NCBI RefSeq assembly: GCF_001703635.1
Contig: NZ_LQZT01000023.1
Coordinates: forward strand, 234,288 to 298,287
Length of the DNA stretch: 64,000 bases
Direction of reading: 5' to 3'
DNA from: Parahoeflea olei
GTDB lineage: Bacteria > Pseudomonadota > Alphaproteobacteria > Rhizobiales > Rhizobiaceae
A program made the translations under genes and the position numbers. Numbering within the stretch: position 1 is the stretch's first letter; every line of letters starts with the position of its first letter. The notes beneath the pieces are model-generated. The model saw nothing but the letters and a program-made list of their open reading frames with translations, was not told where the DNA came from and made no database searches. Positions 16,731-26,060 of this stretch are shown here, one piece after another.

Positions 16731-18302
16731 TCAGCCGGCCTCGCTGACCGCGTCACCCCAGGGTGTCATGATCTCGGTGGCGCCGCAGTTGCGTCCGTTC
16801 TCGCGCATCACGCCGGCAGGCACGGCGAAGGCATAGGGGTGGACGGTGCGCCTTGCGGTCTTGACCGGTGCGAACCCGGCGAGCGTCTCCAGCACATCCT
16901 GCGGAAGGGTTTCGTCGGCGATGACGACGCCCCCGCCCGAGGCATCGATGCGCGGCATGTGAAATGCCGTTTCGAGATCCATGCCGAAATCCGCGATGAA
17001 GCTCGTGAGATTGGCGACGGCTGCCAGGATCTTGCGGCCGCCCGACGCGCCCAGCGCGAAACTGCGTCCGCCGGCCTGGCCGACGATCGGGCAGATATTC
17101 ATCAGGCAGCGCTTGCCCGGCGCCAGCGAGTTCGGCTTGCCGGGCTCGGGGTCGAACCACATGATGCCGTTGTTCATCAACATGCCGGTCTGCGGCGAAA
17201 CCACGTGGCTGCCGAAGATCGACAGCAGCGTCTGGGTGACATTGACCATGTTGCCGTGCCGGTCGACGACCGAAAAGGTGGTGGTGCAGGCCGGCGACTG
17301 GGGGCTTTCGCCGGTGTCGCCGGCGTTTTCGAGCCGGTCGAGATAGGCCGCGGTCAGGGCCTGGGCCAGCGCGGTGTAGCTTTCGGCCGAGGGCGCCTTG
17401 CCCGGCGTGAAGGCCGCTTCCATCTGCTTGAGCGTCGCCACCAGTTCCGCTCCCGCCGACAGGCCCGACGGCGCGTGGATCACGGCGTCGCGGTAAGCGA
17501 TCGTGCGCGGCTGCGCGGCCTGGGCGCGGTAGGCGGCAAGGTCGTCGAGCGACAGGCATCCGCCCTTGGCCTGCACGTCCTCGACGATCATGCGCGCGAT
17601 CTCGCCCTCGTAGAAGTCGCGGGCGCCGGCTTCCGCCAGGCGCCGCAGGGTTTTGGCATGGGTCCTTTGATCGAGATGGCTCTCCGCCAGCGCAGTCCAG
17701 CCCGAGATGTTGGGCCATTGTCCGTCGATCAGGAAGAGGCTGGCGGCGTCGCGGTCCTGGGCGAGTTGCCGCGTGGCGGAGGCGATGATCAGCGACGCGT
17801 ACCAGTCGATCAGCATTCCCTCTTCGGCGAGCGCGATCGCCGGCGCCAGCAGGTCGGCCCAGTCGCGGGTGCCGTAGCGCTGGTGGGCCAGCTCCATGCC
17901 GGCGACCGTGCCGGGGACGGCAATGGCGGTGGCGCCGTAGATGTTGCGATCCCCCTCGACCCGCATCCAGGGGAACAGGTCGCCCGCCTTCTTCTCGGGC
18001 TGGAGCGGGTAGTCCGACACATCCAGGCCCTGCGGCGCGCGCATTCCGAACTCGATCGTTTCCGCCTTTTGCTCGCCGGCGCGCCAGAGCGTCATCATGC
18101 CCCCGCCCATCGGACCGGACATCCACGGCTCGACGACGCCGGCCGCAAAGGAAGTGGCGATCGCCGCGTCGATCGCGTCGCCGCCCGCAGCCAGGATCGC
18201 AGCTCCGGCTTCCGCCGCCTTGCGGTGTTGCGAGGCAACCACGCCGCCTTCGGTCCAGATCACTTGCTTGCGGATCTGCTGGGTCCTTGAGAAATTGCTC
18301 AT
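16731..18302 (-). CDS. ggt: Gamma-glutamyltransferase family protein (Ntn hydrolase)
   Basis: The protein has 523 residues. It has no signal peptide, unlike periplasmic Ggt, so it should be cytoplasmic. Self-cleaving Ntn-hydrolase features are visible: the nucleophile region CTTTFSVVDRHGN, where Thr340 aligns with the catalytic Thr of TTHYSVVD, and GASGGRKI near the C-terminus, matching the GSPGG oxyanion motif. The usual His after the catalytic Thr pair is Thr. The start at ATG 18302 follows an AAAGAGG. It is the last gene of the long minus-strand cluster. It may hydrolyse a gamma-glutamyl intermediate; glutathione, cephalosporin-like or other amide substrates cannot be excluded. Confidence 0.88.
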   Translation of the reverse strand: MSNFSRTQQIRKQVIWTEGGVVASQHRKAAEAGAAILAAGGDAIDAAIATSFAAGVVEPWMSGPMGGGMMTLWRAGEQKAETIEFGMRAPQGLDVSDYPLQPEKKAGDLFPWMRVEGDRNIYGATAIAVPGTVAGMELAHQRYGTRDWADLLAPAIALAEEGMLIDWYASLIIASATRQLAQDRDAASLFLIDGQWPNISGWTALAESHLDQRTHAKTLRRLAEAGARDFYEGEIARMIVEDVQAKGGCLSLDDLAAYRAQAAQPRTIAYRDAVIHAPSGLSAGAELVATLKQMEAAFTPGKAPSAESYTALAQALTAAYLDRLENAGDTGESPQSPACTTTFSVVDRHGNMVNVTQTLLSIFGSHVVSPQTGMLMNNGIMWFDPEPGKPNSLAPGKRCLMNICPIVGQAGGRSFALGASGGRKILAAVANLTSFIADFGMDLETAFHMPRIDASGGGVVIADETLPQDVLETLAGFAPVKTARRTVHPYAFAVPAGVMRENGRNCGATEIMTPWGDAVSEAG

Positions 18303-18349
18303 GCTTGCCTCTTTCGTCTGCTCGATGCCAGGTCGCCTGGCGCTCGGTT

Positions 18350-19582
18350 TCATCTCTGGCGTCGTCCGGCACCGATCATCAGCGCGAGCCCGGCAATCGC
18401 GGGGGCGAGGCCGGCAAGGATCAGGCCGATGGCATAGCCGCCGGTGGCGGCAATCACCGCCTGCATCAGCAGCGGACACACCACGTAGCCGCTGAACAGC
18501 ACGAAGGTTCCGCCCGCCGTGATCTCGCCCACGCGCCCCTCCGGTGCGGCTTCGGCAAGCCCGGTCAGGAAGACGCCATTCCACGACACCACGGTCAGCC
18601 CCGCAAGCGAGGAAAGTACGATCACCCACAGCGGGGAGGAGCCGGGGCCGATGCTCGCCAGCAGCGCCATGGTCAGGCCCGAGGCAAGGCAGATCCCCGA
18701 CAACGCCCGGACGGGATCGCCCAGACGGTCCGACATCCAGCCCATGACGACACGGCCGCCGACGCCCAGGCCCTGGAGCACCGCGAAAGCGGCGCCGGCC
18801 GCCGTCAGCGACCAGCCGGCATGATCCGACAGGAACACCGGAAAGAACCCCATCAGCACGCCTTGGGCGACGCCGAGGCAGAACCCCGCCGCCGTGATCA
18901 GCCGCAGCCGCGGCGCGTGCACCAGCAGGCCGATCAGGCGAACTGGCGCGAGCAGCAGGTGGCGGAAGGGGGACGCCGCGCTCGCCGCCGGGCGGGCATC
19001 GTCCACGGTTCCCTTCCAGAAGCCGAGCGCGGCGGCGGCGACGAGGGCAAGAACTGCGGCGGTCACAAGTGCTGCGTCCACGCCGCCGAAAAAGGCGGCC
19101 ACGGCAGGCAGCAGCAGGCCCGCGGCCAGGCCGCCGAGCGGGACGCCCGCCTGCTTGATCGAAAAGACAGTTGCGCGCAGGTGCTTCGGTGTGACCCGCA
19201 TCAACAGGTCCGATCCCGCCGGCGTCGACGGACCATAACCGAGGCCGATGCCGAAGGCGGCGATCAGCAGCCCCTCCCATCGCCCCGCCGCGCAGAACAG
19301 CATGGCCGCCGCACTGACCGCACAGCCGAGCTGCAACTGGCGGATCGAAGGCAGGCGGACGAGCAGGGCCGGCCCCCAGAGGAAGAACAGCATCGACCCG
19401 AGGCTGGTGGCCGAGGACAATTGCCCGACCGCTTCGGGCGGCATGCCGCTCGATGCCGTCAGCGGCATGCCGAACAGCGGCAGCGCTCGGCTCATCAGCG
19501 CGAGCACCGCCTGCACCAGCGTCACCGTGACGACGAGCGGGATCCAGGCGGATGCCGCGGCCGGGCCGCGCGAACCGGTCAT
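18350..19582 (-). CDS. Major facilitator superfamily transporter
   Basis: The protein has 410 residues and about twelve hydrophobic segments in two halves. MFS loop motifs include GWMSDRLGDPVRALSG between TM8 and TM9, and MSRALPLFGMPL at the N-terminus. It could import or export a pathway compound. It sits between the SDR and gamma-glutamyltransferase genes on the same strand with short gaps, so it is probably part of the operon. No substrate can be assigned from sequence. Confidence 0.88.
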   Translation of the reverse strand: MTGSRGPAAASAWIPLVVTVTLVQAVLALMSRALPLFGMPLTASSGMPPEAVGQLSSATSLGSMLFFLWGPALLVRLPSIRQLQLGCAVSAAAMLFCAAGRWEGLLIAAFGIGLGYGPSTPAGSDLLMRVTPKHLRATVFSIKQAGVPLGGLAAGLLLPAVAAFFGGVDAALVTAAVLALVAAAALGFWKGTVDDARPAASAASPFRHLLLAPVRLIGLLVHAPRLRLITAAGFCLGVAQGVLMGFFPVFLSDHAGWSLTAAGAAFAVLQGLGVGGRVVMGWMSDRLGDPVRALSGICLASGLTMALLASIGPGSSPLWVIVLSSLAGLTVVSWNGVFLTGLAEAAPEGRVGEITAGGTFVLFSGYVVCPLLMQAVIAATGGYAIGLILAGLAPAIAGLALMIGAGRRQR

Positions 19583-19655
19583 CGCAGGGTGGTCCGCCGG
19601 GTCATGTCGCCGGGCAAAAGCGGGAGCGGGGCCATCATCATGGGCGGCTCCGCCG

Positions 19656-20399
19656 CTAGCTGATCCATTGCAACCCGTCGATCTTGATGTCCTGTCCGGT
19701 CACGAAGCAGGGCTCGGACAGGCTCAGGAAGGCAACCACCTGCGCCACGTCCGCCGGGGTGCCGGTGCGCCCCAGGCTGATGCCGCGCACCAGGTCGTCC
19801 TTGCGGGCGCGGATCATGTCGTTCGAGCGCTCGGTCTCGATCACGCCGGGGCAGACCGCGTTGACCAGCACATGCGGTGCGAGTTCCTTGGCAAGCGCCT
19901 TGGTCATGCCCAGAAGCCCGGCCTTGGCGGTGGTGTAGGAAAACTTGGAGACGGCGCTCGTCACGCCGCCGCTGTGGGCATTGAGCGACGACATCATCAC
20001 GATGCGACCGCTCTTCGCCTTGACCATGCCCGGGGCGACCGCATGGGTCCAGTTGAAGGCGCCCTTGAGGTTGATGGCGATGGTGCGGTCGAACGAGTCC
20101 TCGGTGATCTCGGTGATGCCGTCGGTGTTCGACTTGCCGGCATTGTTGACCAGGATCTCGACCGGCCCGGTGGCGGCCTCGATCTCGGCCACGATCTCGT
20201 GGGCCCGGGCGAAGTCCGCGACGTCGGCCAGATAGGTGCGGCAACTCCGGCCCATCTGCTCGATCTCGGCGCGGGTGTTGTCCAGATCCTCGGCGATCAG
20301 GTCGACGAGCACGATATCGCAGCCCTGGCGCGCGAGTTCGTGGGCGCAGCCGCGTCCGATGCCGCGGCCGCCGCCGGTGATGATAGCCGTCTTCGTCAT
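19656..20399 (-). CDS. Short-chain dehydrogenase/reductase (first SDR)
   Basis: The protein has 247 residues. The NAD(P)-binding motif is TGGGRGIGRG, the structural motif is NNAG, and the catalytic Ser, Tyr and Lys lie in MMSSLNAHSGG and FSYTTAKAGLLG (Y-x3-K). It belongs to the FabG/classical SDR group. Its ATG overlaps the stop of the upstream ABC ATPase (ATGA at 20396-20399), so it is translationally coupled to the importer. It probably oxidises or reduces an alcohol/ketone intermediate of the imported compound. Confidence 0.92.
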   Translation of the reverse strand: MTKTAIITGGGRGIGRGCAHELARQGCDIVLVDLIAEDLDNTRAEIEQMGRSCRTYLADVADFARAHEIVAEIEAATGPVEILVNNAGKSNTDGITEITEDSFDRTIAINLKGAFNWTHAVAPGMVKAKSGRIVMMSSLNAHSGGVTSAVSKFSYTTAKAGLLGMTKALAKELAPHVLVNAVCPGVIETERSNDMIRARKDDLVRGISLGRTGTPADVAQVVAFLSLSEPCFVTGQDIKIDGLQWIS

Positions 20400-21406
20400 A
20401 AGGTCAGTCTTTCTTTCTGTGCAGGAACGGGAGGTGTGAGTTCGCCGGCGAAGTGGCACGCGACGCTGCTTGCGCCGATCAGGCGGTCGTCGGGGTCTTT
20501 TTCGCGGCAAAGCGGCTGGGCATGGGGACAGCGGCCCTGGAACCGGCAGCCGGGCGGAAGGTTGGAGGCGTCGGCCGGTTCGCCTTTCAGCCAGAAATTC
20601 TCCGTCACCCGCGGACCGTTGACCTTCGGGATCGCGGCCAGCAGCGACTGGGTATAGGGGTGCTTCGGGTTGTCCATCAGCTCCTCGACCGGACCTATCT
20701 CTACAATCCGGCCGAGATACATCACCGCCACCCGGTGACACATCAGCCGCACGACCGAGAGATCGTGCGAGATGAAGATGTAGGTCAGATCGAACGTGTC
20801 GCGCAGATCCCTGAACAGGCGCAGCACGGTGGCCTGCACCGACACGTCGAGACCGGCGGTCGGTTCGTCGAGAATGATGACTTCCGGGTTCAGCATCAGG
20901 ATGCGGGCGAGACCGACCCGGCGTTGCTGCCCGCCGGAGATTTCGTGCGGGAACAGGTCGGCATGGCCGGCCGGCAAGCCCACGGAGGTCAGGATTTCCC
21001 GGACCTTGGTCATGCGCTCGCCATGCGGCAGCTTGGTGTGGATGATCAAGGGCTCTTCGAGCGATTTGCCGATCTTCCAGCGCGGGTCCAGCGAAGCGCC
21101 GGGATCCTGATACGCGTACTGAAGCCGTCGCCTGAGGGCGCGGGCCTCGCGCGGGGTTCGTCCGGCGATTTCCTTGCCTTCGAATAGGATCGACCCTTCA
21201 TTCGGCCCCTGAATGCCCATCAGGGTCTTGCCGAGCGTCGATTTTCCGCAGCCCGATTCCCCCACCAGGCCCAGGATCTCGCCTTCGTTGAGGTCGAAGC
21301 TGACGCTGTCGAGCGCCTTGATCTGGCCGAGGGTCCGGCCGAAGGGGCCGCGGATCGGGAAGCGCACGGAGAGATCGGTGACCTTGAGAATGGTTCTGTC
21401 CGTCAC
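20396..21406 (-). CDS. Peptide-type ABC transporter ATP-binding protein (DppF-like)
   Basis: The protein has 336 residues. It starts at GTG 21406, seven bases after a perfect AAGGAGG, which decides the start; no ATG fits. Walker A is GESGCGKSTLGKT, the signature is ISGGQQRRVGLARI and Walker B is VIILDEPTAGLD. The oligopeptide-type C-terminal cysteine motif that binds an iron-sulphur cluster in related subunits is visible (PPGCRFQGRCPHAQPLC). It overlaps both neighbours by four bases. It pairs with the next ATPase to drive the dipeptide-type importer. Confidence 0.93.
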   Translation of the reverse strand: MTDRTILKVTDLSVRFPIRGPFGRTLGQIKALDSVSFDLNEGEILGLVGESGCGKSTLGKTLMGIQGPNEGSILFEGKEIAGRTPREARALRRRLQYAYQDPGASLDPRWKIGKSLEEPLIIHTKLPHGERMTKVREILTSVGLPAGHADLFPHEISGGQQRRVGLARILMLNPEVIILDEPTAGLDVSVQATVLRLFRDLRDTFDLTYIFISHDLSVVRLMCHRVAVMYLGRIVEIGPVEELMDNPKHPYTQSLLAAIPKVNGPRVTENFWLKGEPADASNLPPGCRFQGRCPHAQPLCREKDPDDRLIGASSVACHFAGELTPPVPAQKERLTL

Positions 21407-22461
21407 AGGCTTGCCTCCTTGGTCGCGAGGGCATCGGTGATGGTGGCGTGAAGCGGGTGAAAGCAGCGCACCACGTGATCCGGACCGGCGATGTCGGAAG
21501 GCGGACGCTGCTTGCACGCCTCGGTCATGCGTTCGCAGCGCGTCTGGAACCTGCATCCGGGCGGCGGGGCATAGAAGCTCGGCAGTTCGCCGGGAATGCC
21601 GGTCATCCCGCCGCCGCCTTCGGGCAAGGAGTCCAGAAGCTTGGCGGTGTAGGGATGCGTCGGACGGTTGAAAAACTCCGCCACCGGCGCGGTTTCCACG
21701 TCCTGGCCGGCATACATCACGGTGATCCGGTCGCAGATCTCGTAGGCCGAACCCAGGTCATGGGTGGTCAGCATCACCGCCACGCCCCGGTCGGTCGCAA
21801 GGCTGCGCAGCAGCCCGAGGATCTGCGCCTGGATGGTGACGTCCAGCGCCGTCGTCGGTTCGTCGGCGATGATCAGGTCGGGCTCCGGCAGCAAGGCCAT
21901 GGCGATCATCAGCCTCTGGCGCTGGCCGCCCGAAACTTCGTGCGGATACTTCTTGAGAAGCCGCTCCGGGTTGGGAAGCTGGACCAGGTTGAGCATCTCC
22001 ATCACCTGGTCACGGTCGGCCCTGCGACGGGCGCGCGGATAGGGCGTCATCAGCGCGGGCAGGCGGACCCCACCCGGCGCGCGGCGCGGGGATTTCCACT
22101 TCATCAGTTCGGTGATCTGCTGGCCGATCGTGAACACCGGGTTGAGCGAGGTGAAGGGATCCTGCGGAATGAAGGTCACCCGGCGGCCGCGCACGGATTC
22201 CTGCGCGCGGGTATTGGCGCCCGAAAGCATGTCGATGCCGTCGAAATTGATGGTTCCGCCGCGGACCTGCAGCGACGTGCGCGGCAGCACGCCGAGAATG
22301 GCGCCGGCGAGTGTCGACTTGCCGCAGCCCGATTCGCCCACCAGCCCCATGATCTCGCCGCGCCGCATCGTCATGTTGGCGTCCGAGAGAATATGGGCAA
22401 AGCCGCCTTCCCCGCGGAAGCCGAGAGAAAGCCCATCGACAGTCAGGAGAGCGTCTGTCAT
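21403..22461 (-). CDS. Peptide-type ABC transporter ATP-binding protein (DppD-like)
   Basis: The protein has 352 residues. Walker A is GESGCGKSTLAGA, the signature is VSGGQRQRLMIAMA, Walker B is LIIADEPTTALD and the switch His lies in LTTHDLG. The C-terminal oligopeptide motif PPGCRFQTRCERMTEAC is present. It starts at ATG 22461, overlapping the upstream permease stop. An insertion with Arg/Pro-rich sequence (SPRRAPGGVRLPALMTPY) lies before the signature helix region. It forms the ATPase pair with the DppF-like subunit. Confidence 0.93.
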   Translation of the reverse strand: MTDALLTVDGLSLGFRGEGGFAHILSDANMTMRRGEIMGLVGESGCGKSTLAGAILGVLPRTSLQVRGGTINFDGIDMLSGANTRAQESVRGRRVTFIPQDPFTSLNPVFTIGQQITELMKWKSPRRAPGGVRLPALMTPYPRARRRADRDQVMEMLNLVQLPNPERLLKKYPHEVSGGQRQRLMIAMALLPEPDLIIADEPTTALDVTIQAQILGLLRSLATDRGVAVMLTTHDLGSAYEICDRITVMYAGQDVETAPVAEFFNRPTHPYTAKLLDSLPEGGGGMTGIPGELPSFYAPPPGCRFQTRCERMTEACKQRPPSDIAGPDHVVRCFHPLHATITDALATKEASL

Positions 22462-23300
22462 CGGCTGCCCTTTCTCAGTTTGGGATCGAGGATGTCGCGC
22501 AGGCCGTCGCCCAGAAGGTTGAAGCCCATGACGACAAGGAAGATGGCGAGGCCGGGGGCGGCCGCATACCACCAGGCTTCCGGCAGGAATTCCCGCGCCT
22601 CGGAGATCGTGCGTCCCCATTCCGGCGTCGGGGCCGGGGCGCCGAGCCCGAGAAAGCCGAGTGCGGCCGCGGTGAGGATGGTGGCGCCCATGCCGATCGA
22701 GGTGCGCACGATGATCGCGGAGGCGGTGTTGGGCAGGATATGCAGCACCATGACCCGCAGGTCCGACGCGCCGAGCGCGAGTGCGGCCTCGACGAAGGTC
22801 TGCTTCTTCAGCGCGTTCGTCTCGGCATAGACGAGCCGCGCCCAGAACGGCCAGTAGGTGAGCGAAAGCGCCAGGATGACGTTTTCAACCGACGGGCCGA
22901 GGGTTTGGGCGATGGCAATGGCCAGCACGATCTGCGGCACCGCCAGGAAGATGTCGGAGGTCCGCATCAGGAAGCCGCCGGGAAAGCCGCCGTAATAGCC
23001 CGCGAGCAGGCCGATCGGAACGCCGATCGCCACCGAGACCCCGACCGCGATCACCGCGATGGAGATGGTGATCCGGGCGCCGAAGAGAAGCCGCGAGAAG
23101 ACGTCCGAGCCCATCCGGTCCGTGCCGAAGATGTGCTCGGCGGAAGGCGGCTGCAAACGGTCGGCGAGGTGGAAGGCGGTCACGTCGCCCGGATAGGGAG
23201 CGATCCACGGGGCGAGGATCGCGACCAGCACGAGGCCCAGGATGATGGCCGCGCCAAGGCTGGCGGCCCGGTCCGACAGAAGTCGCTTGAGCACACTCAT
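22458..23300 (-). CDS. Peptide-type ABC transporter permease (DppC-like)
   Basis: The protein has 280 residues. The N-terminal cytoplasmic helix and TM1 (GAAIILGLVLVAILAPWIAPY) are typical of DppC/OppC, as is the motif HIFGTDRMGSDVFSRLLFGARI. The EAA loop is YVEAALALGASDLRVMVLHILPN-like (here FVEAALALGASDL). It starts at ATG 23300, overlapping the upstream permease stop at 23297, and partners that DppB-like subunit in the inner membrane. Confidence 0.93.
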   Translation of the reverse strand: MSVLKRLLSDRAASLGAAIILGLVLVAILAPWIAPYPGDVTAFHLADRLQPPSAEHIFGTDRMGSDVFSRLLFGARITISIAVIAVGVSVAIGVPIGLLAGYYGGFPGGFLMRTSDIFLAVPQIVLAIAIAQTLGPSVENVILALSLTYWPFWARLVYAETNALKKQTFVEAALALGASDLRVMVLHILPNTASAIIVRTSIGMGATILTAAALGFLGLGAPAPTPEWGRTISEAREFLPEAWWYAAAPGLAIFLVVMGFNLLGDGLRDILDPKLRKGSR

Positions 23301-24294
23301 TGGATTGTCCTCGGGTCGATGAAGGTGTGGACGATGTCGACCAGCAGGTTCACGCCGATGAAGACGATGCCGACGACGATGGAGAAGCCCAGGATCGCCT
23401 TGGTGTCGGATTGCAGGATCGACTGCACCGCATAGGTGCCGAGGCCAGGCCAGTCGAAGACGGCCTCGACCACCACGGCGCCCGCGAACAGCGCGCCGAA
23501 GATCAGGCCGATCTGCGTCACTGTCGAAATCAGGGCATTTCGCAGCACATATTTCCAGATGATCAGCGAGGTCGGGAACCCCATGGCGCGCTCGTAGAGC
23601 ACATAGTTCGAATTGATCACCTCGAGCACGCCGGCGCGGGTGAACCGAACCAGCGTGGCGGCTGCGGGCAGCGCGAGCGTGACGGCCGGAAGCAGCATGT
23701 GATGCAGCGTATCCCACAGCGAGGCCCAATCCCCGCCGAGAAGGGAATCGATCACGTAAAAGCCGGTGATTTCATCCGGTCCCCAACCGCCAATGCGGCC
23801 GTTGAGGGGAGTCCATCCCAGCTTCGTCGAGAAATACATCTGCAGTTCCATGGCCAGCCAGAAGCTCGCGACCGCGAGCCCGGAGACCGAAAGGATGCGA
23901 AGCAACTGATCGATCCAGGAGTTTCGTTTCACCGCCGAGATCACGCCAAGGGGCACGCCGACCCCGATCGAGATGATCATCGCCGCGATGGTCAGTTCCA
24001 GCGTGGCGGGCAGGCGGTGGAGCAGGTCGTCTGCGATCGCGCGCTGGGTGTAGAGGCTCTTGCCCAGGTCGCCCGTCGCCAGATCGGCGATGTAGCGGCC
24101 GAACTGGACATAGAGCGGTTGATCGAGACCCATTTCGGTGCGCAACGCGACGACCTGCGCCTCGGTGGCGTTTTCGCCGGCTACGATCCGCGCCGGGTCG
24201 GTCGGCACCACATTCGAAATGAAGAACACCACGAACACGAGGCCAACGGTACGAACCAAACCAGGCGGGACAGGATGATTTCCAGTCTGCGCAT
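23297..24294 (-). pseudogene. Peptide-type ABC transporter permease (DppB-like) with apparent frameshift near its 5' end
   Basis: The body is a clear DppB permease (VVFFISNVVPTDPARIVAGE, then GDLGKSLYTQ and the EAA loop near YERAMGFPTSLIIWKYV). The natural start, ATG 24294 behind GGAG at 24304-24307, encodes the usual N-terminus MRRLEIILSRLVWF. That start is in a different frame from the body. One missing base around 24250-24262 explains it: adding one base there joins RLVWF to RTVGLVFVVFF. Without a correction, translation from 24294 ends early, and only weak in-frame TTG codons could start the body. This may be a true mutation or a sequence error. All other parts of the importer are intact. 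Confidence 0.7.
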
Positions 24295-24325
24295 CTGCAC
24301 GGTCTCCGTGTTTGGAGGGAAACAG

Positions 24326-24355
24326 GTGGCGCCGCCGCGAGGCAAGCGGCGCCAC
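24326..24355 (-). terminator. 10-bp perfect stem-loop between binding-protein and permease genes
   Basis: GTGGCGCCGC and GCGGCGCCAC form a perfect stem around a 10-base loop, between the DppA-like and DppB-like genes. A short TTT follows on the transcribed strand. It is a likely 3' stabiliser or partial terminator that raises binding-protein expression relative to the permeases. Confidence 0.5.
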
Positions 24356-24375
24356 GGAACGGCTTGTGTCGAAGA

Positions 24376-25980
24376 CTAGTCTTCGACATAGCTCCAGCGC
24401 ATGTCCTGGCCGTTGCCGACCGGGCAGAAGCGCACGTTCTTCACGTTCTTGGTGTAGGGCCCGTACCACTTGGTGTTGTAGATCCAGATGCCTGCGGCAT
24501 CGTCATAGATCCGCCGGGTCGCCTCTTCGTAAAGCTTGGCCCGTTCGTCCTGGTCGGTGATGACGAGCGCCTTTTCCAACCGCTCGTCGACATAGTCGAC
24601 GTGGTAGGCCGAGATGTTGCGCGTCGGCGCATAGCGGCTGCCGTAGAGTTCGCCGACCCAGTTGTTGGGATCGACGTAGTAGGTCGACTTCCAGTAGGGA
24701 ACCATGTCCGGCATGGTGTCGGGGCTCTGCATCATCGTGCTGATGACCGGCCAGGGTGCGCTTTCGATATCGACCTTGATGCCGAGCTGGGCGAGGGCGT
24801 TCTGCATCAGCGAGGCGACCTGTTCGGTTTCAGAGAACCCGGCCAGCGTGCCGATCTTGAGCGTGCGGATCTCGTCGCCGTGCTCGGCCTTGTAGGCGTC
24901 GAGATAGGATTTCGCCTTTTCGAGGTCGAAGCTGTATCCCTCCACATCCGGCGCGCCCCAGAGATTGCCCGGCAGAATGGTCGGGTTGCGCGCCACCGTG
25001 CCCTGCATGATCTCGTTGATATAGCCGTCGTAGTCGAAGGCATGCACCATCGCCATGCGGAAGTTCTTGTCGTCGAGCGGGGCGCGGCCGTTGTGCATGG
25101 CGATATGGAAGACCCGCATCGATTCCTGTTCGAACACCTGCACCTTGCCGCTGGAGCGCAAACGCTCGACCTGGTCGGGCGCAAGATAGCCATCGAGGCC
25201 ATTGTAGTCGCCGCTCATGAGGCCCTGGATGCGGGTGTTGGTTTCGAGCACCGTGCGGAATTCGATCTCATCGAGATAGTTGTCGCCCCAGCCGGCAAAG
25301 TGCTCGACATAGCGCTTGCCGACGAAACCGCGTGCCGGGTCGTAGCGGCTGAGCGTGAACGATCCGGTTCCCGCGACATTGTCGATCAGGAAGGCCTGGC
25401 CATGGTCGCCGTTCACCTCGTTGGCCTTCACCAGCTTCGAGTTGACGACGAGAATGCTCGGCACCAGCGAGCCGAAGATCGCCGACGGTTCCTTGAGCGT
25501 GAAGGCCACGACATACTTGTCCACGGCCTTGGTCTGGCCCGGATCGATCATCGGAATGAACAGCGAGCCGGCACCCTGCTTCAGTTCGAGCATCCGTTCG
25601 AGCGAATAGACGACATCTTCCGCCGTCATGTTGGTGCCGTCGTGGAAGGTCACGTCGTCGCGCAGCTGGAAGGTCCAGGTCAGGCCGTCTTCGCTGACCT
25701 CGTGGCTGGTGGCGAGCCACGGAATCATCTTCGGCGGGTTGTCGACCCAGCGGTACAGGCCGTCATAGAAGTTGAGGCGGCTTGCCACGCGTGCCACGTC
25801 GTTGACGGTGTGGGGGTCCAGGGTGTCATAGGCCGAGTTGTTGGCGTGGACATAGCGTCCGCCGGCACCGCCCGCGGCCATTCCCATCGCGGGAAACGCC
25901 ATCGTTCCGAGGGCTGCCGCCGGTATCATTTTCAGTATGGAGCGGCGATCGACGTTTCCGAATGTCTTTGTGCTGGTCAT
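24376..25980 (-). CDS. ABC transporter binding protein, peptide/nickel family 5 (DppA-like)
   Basis: The protein has 534 residues. The N-terminus DRRSILKMIPAAALGTMAF resembles a twin-arginine signal followed by an AxA-type cleavage region, so export by Tat is likely. The mature part has family-5 signatures, including SEDGLTWTFQLRDDVTFHDG and TAEDVVYSLERM. These proteins bind peptides, but also opines, heme, nickel chelates and other small molecules. It heads the ABC gene set, and the stop codon lies in a 22-bp palindrome (24367-24388). The ligand may be a peptide-like or cyclic amide compound, judged only from the linked enzymes. Confidence 0.93.
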   Translation of the reverse strand: MTSTKTFGNVDRRSILKMIPAAALGTMAFPAMGMAAGGAGGRYVHANNSAYDTLDPHTVNDVARVASRLNFYDGLYRWVDNPPKMIPWLATSHEVSEDGLTWTFQLRDDVTFHDGTNMTAEDVVYSLERMLELKQGAGSLFIPMIDPGQTKAVDKYVVAFTLKEPSAIFGSLVPSILVVNSKLVKANEVNGDHGQAFLIDNVAGTGSFTLSRYDPARGFVGKRYVEHFAGWGDNYLDEIEFRTVLETNTRIQGLMSGDYNGLDGYLAPDQVERLRSSGKVQVFEQESMRVFHIAMHNGRAPLDDKNFRMAMVHAFDYDGYINEIMQGTVARNPTILPGNLWGAPDVEGYSFDLEKAKSYLDAYKAEHGDEIRTLKIGTLAGFSETEQVASLMQNALAQLGIKVDIESAPWPVISTMMQSPDTMPDMVPYWKSTYYVDPNNWVGELYGSRYAPTRNISAYHVDYVDERLEKALVITDQDERAKLYEEATRRIYDDAAGIWIYNTKWYGPYTKNVKNVRFCPVGNGQDMRWSYVED

Positions 25981-26060
25981 CTTGAGTTCCTCTCAGTTGC
26001 GGGGGGCATTGCTTGTTGTTCTTGTTGGCCAGACCGGAGAACCGGCCTGGCAAGCCTGCC

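Noticed and set aside
16554..18290. Plus-strand open frame of 578 codons opposite the gamma-glutamyltransferase gene
   Set aside because: Compositional shadow: Arg/Gly/Asp-rich, no domain, fully opposite a gene with recognisable Ntn-hydrolase motifs.
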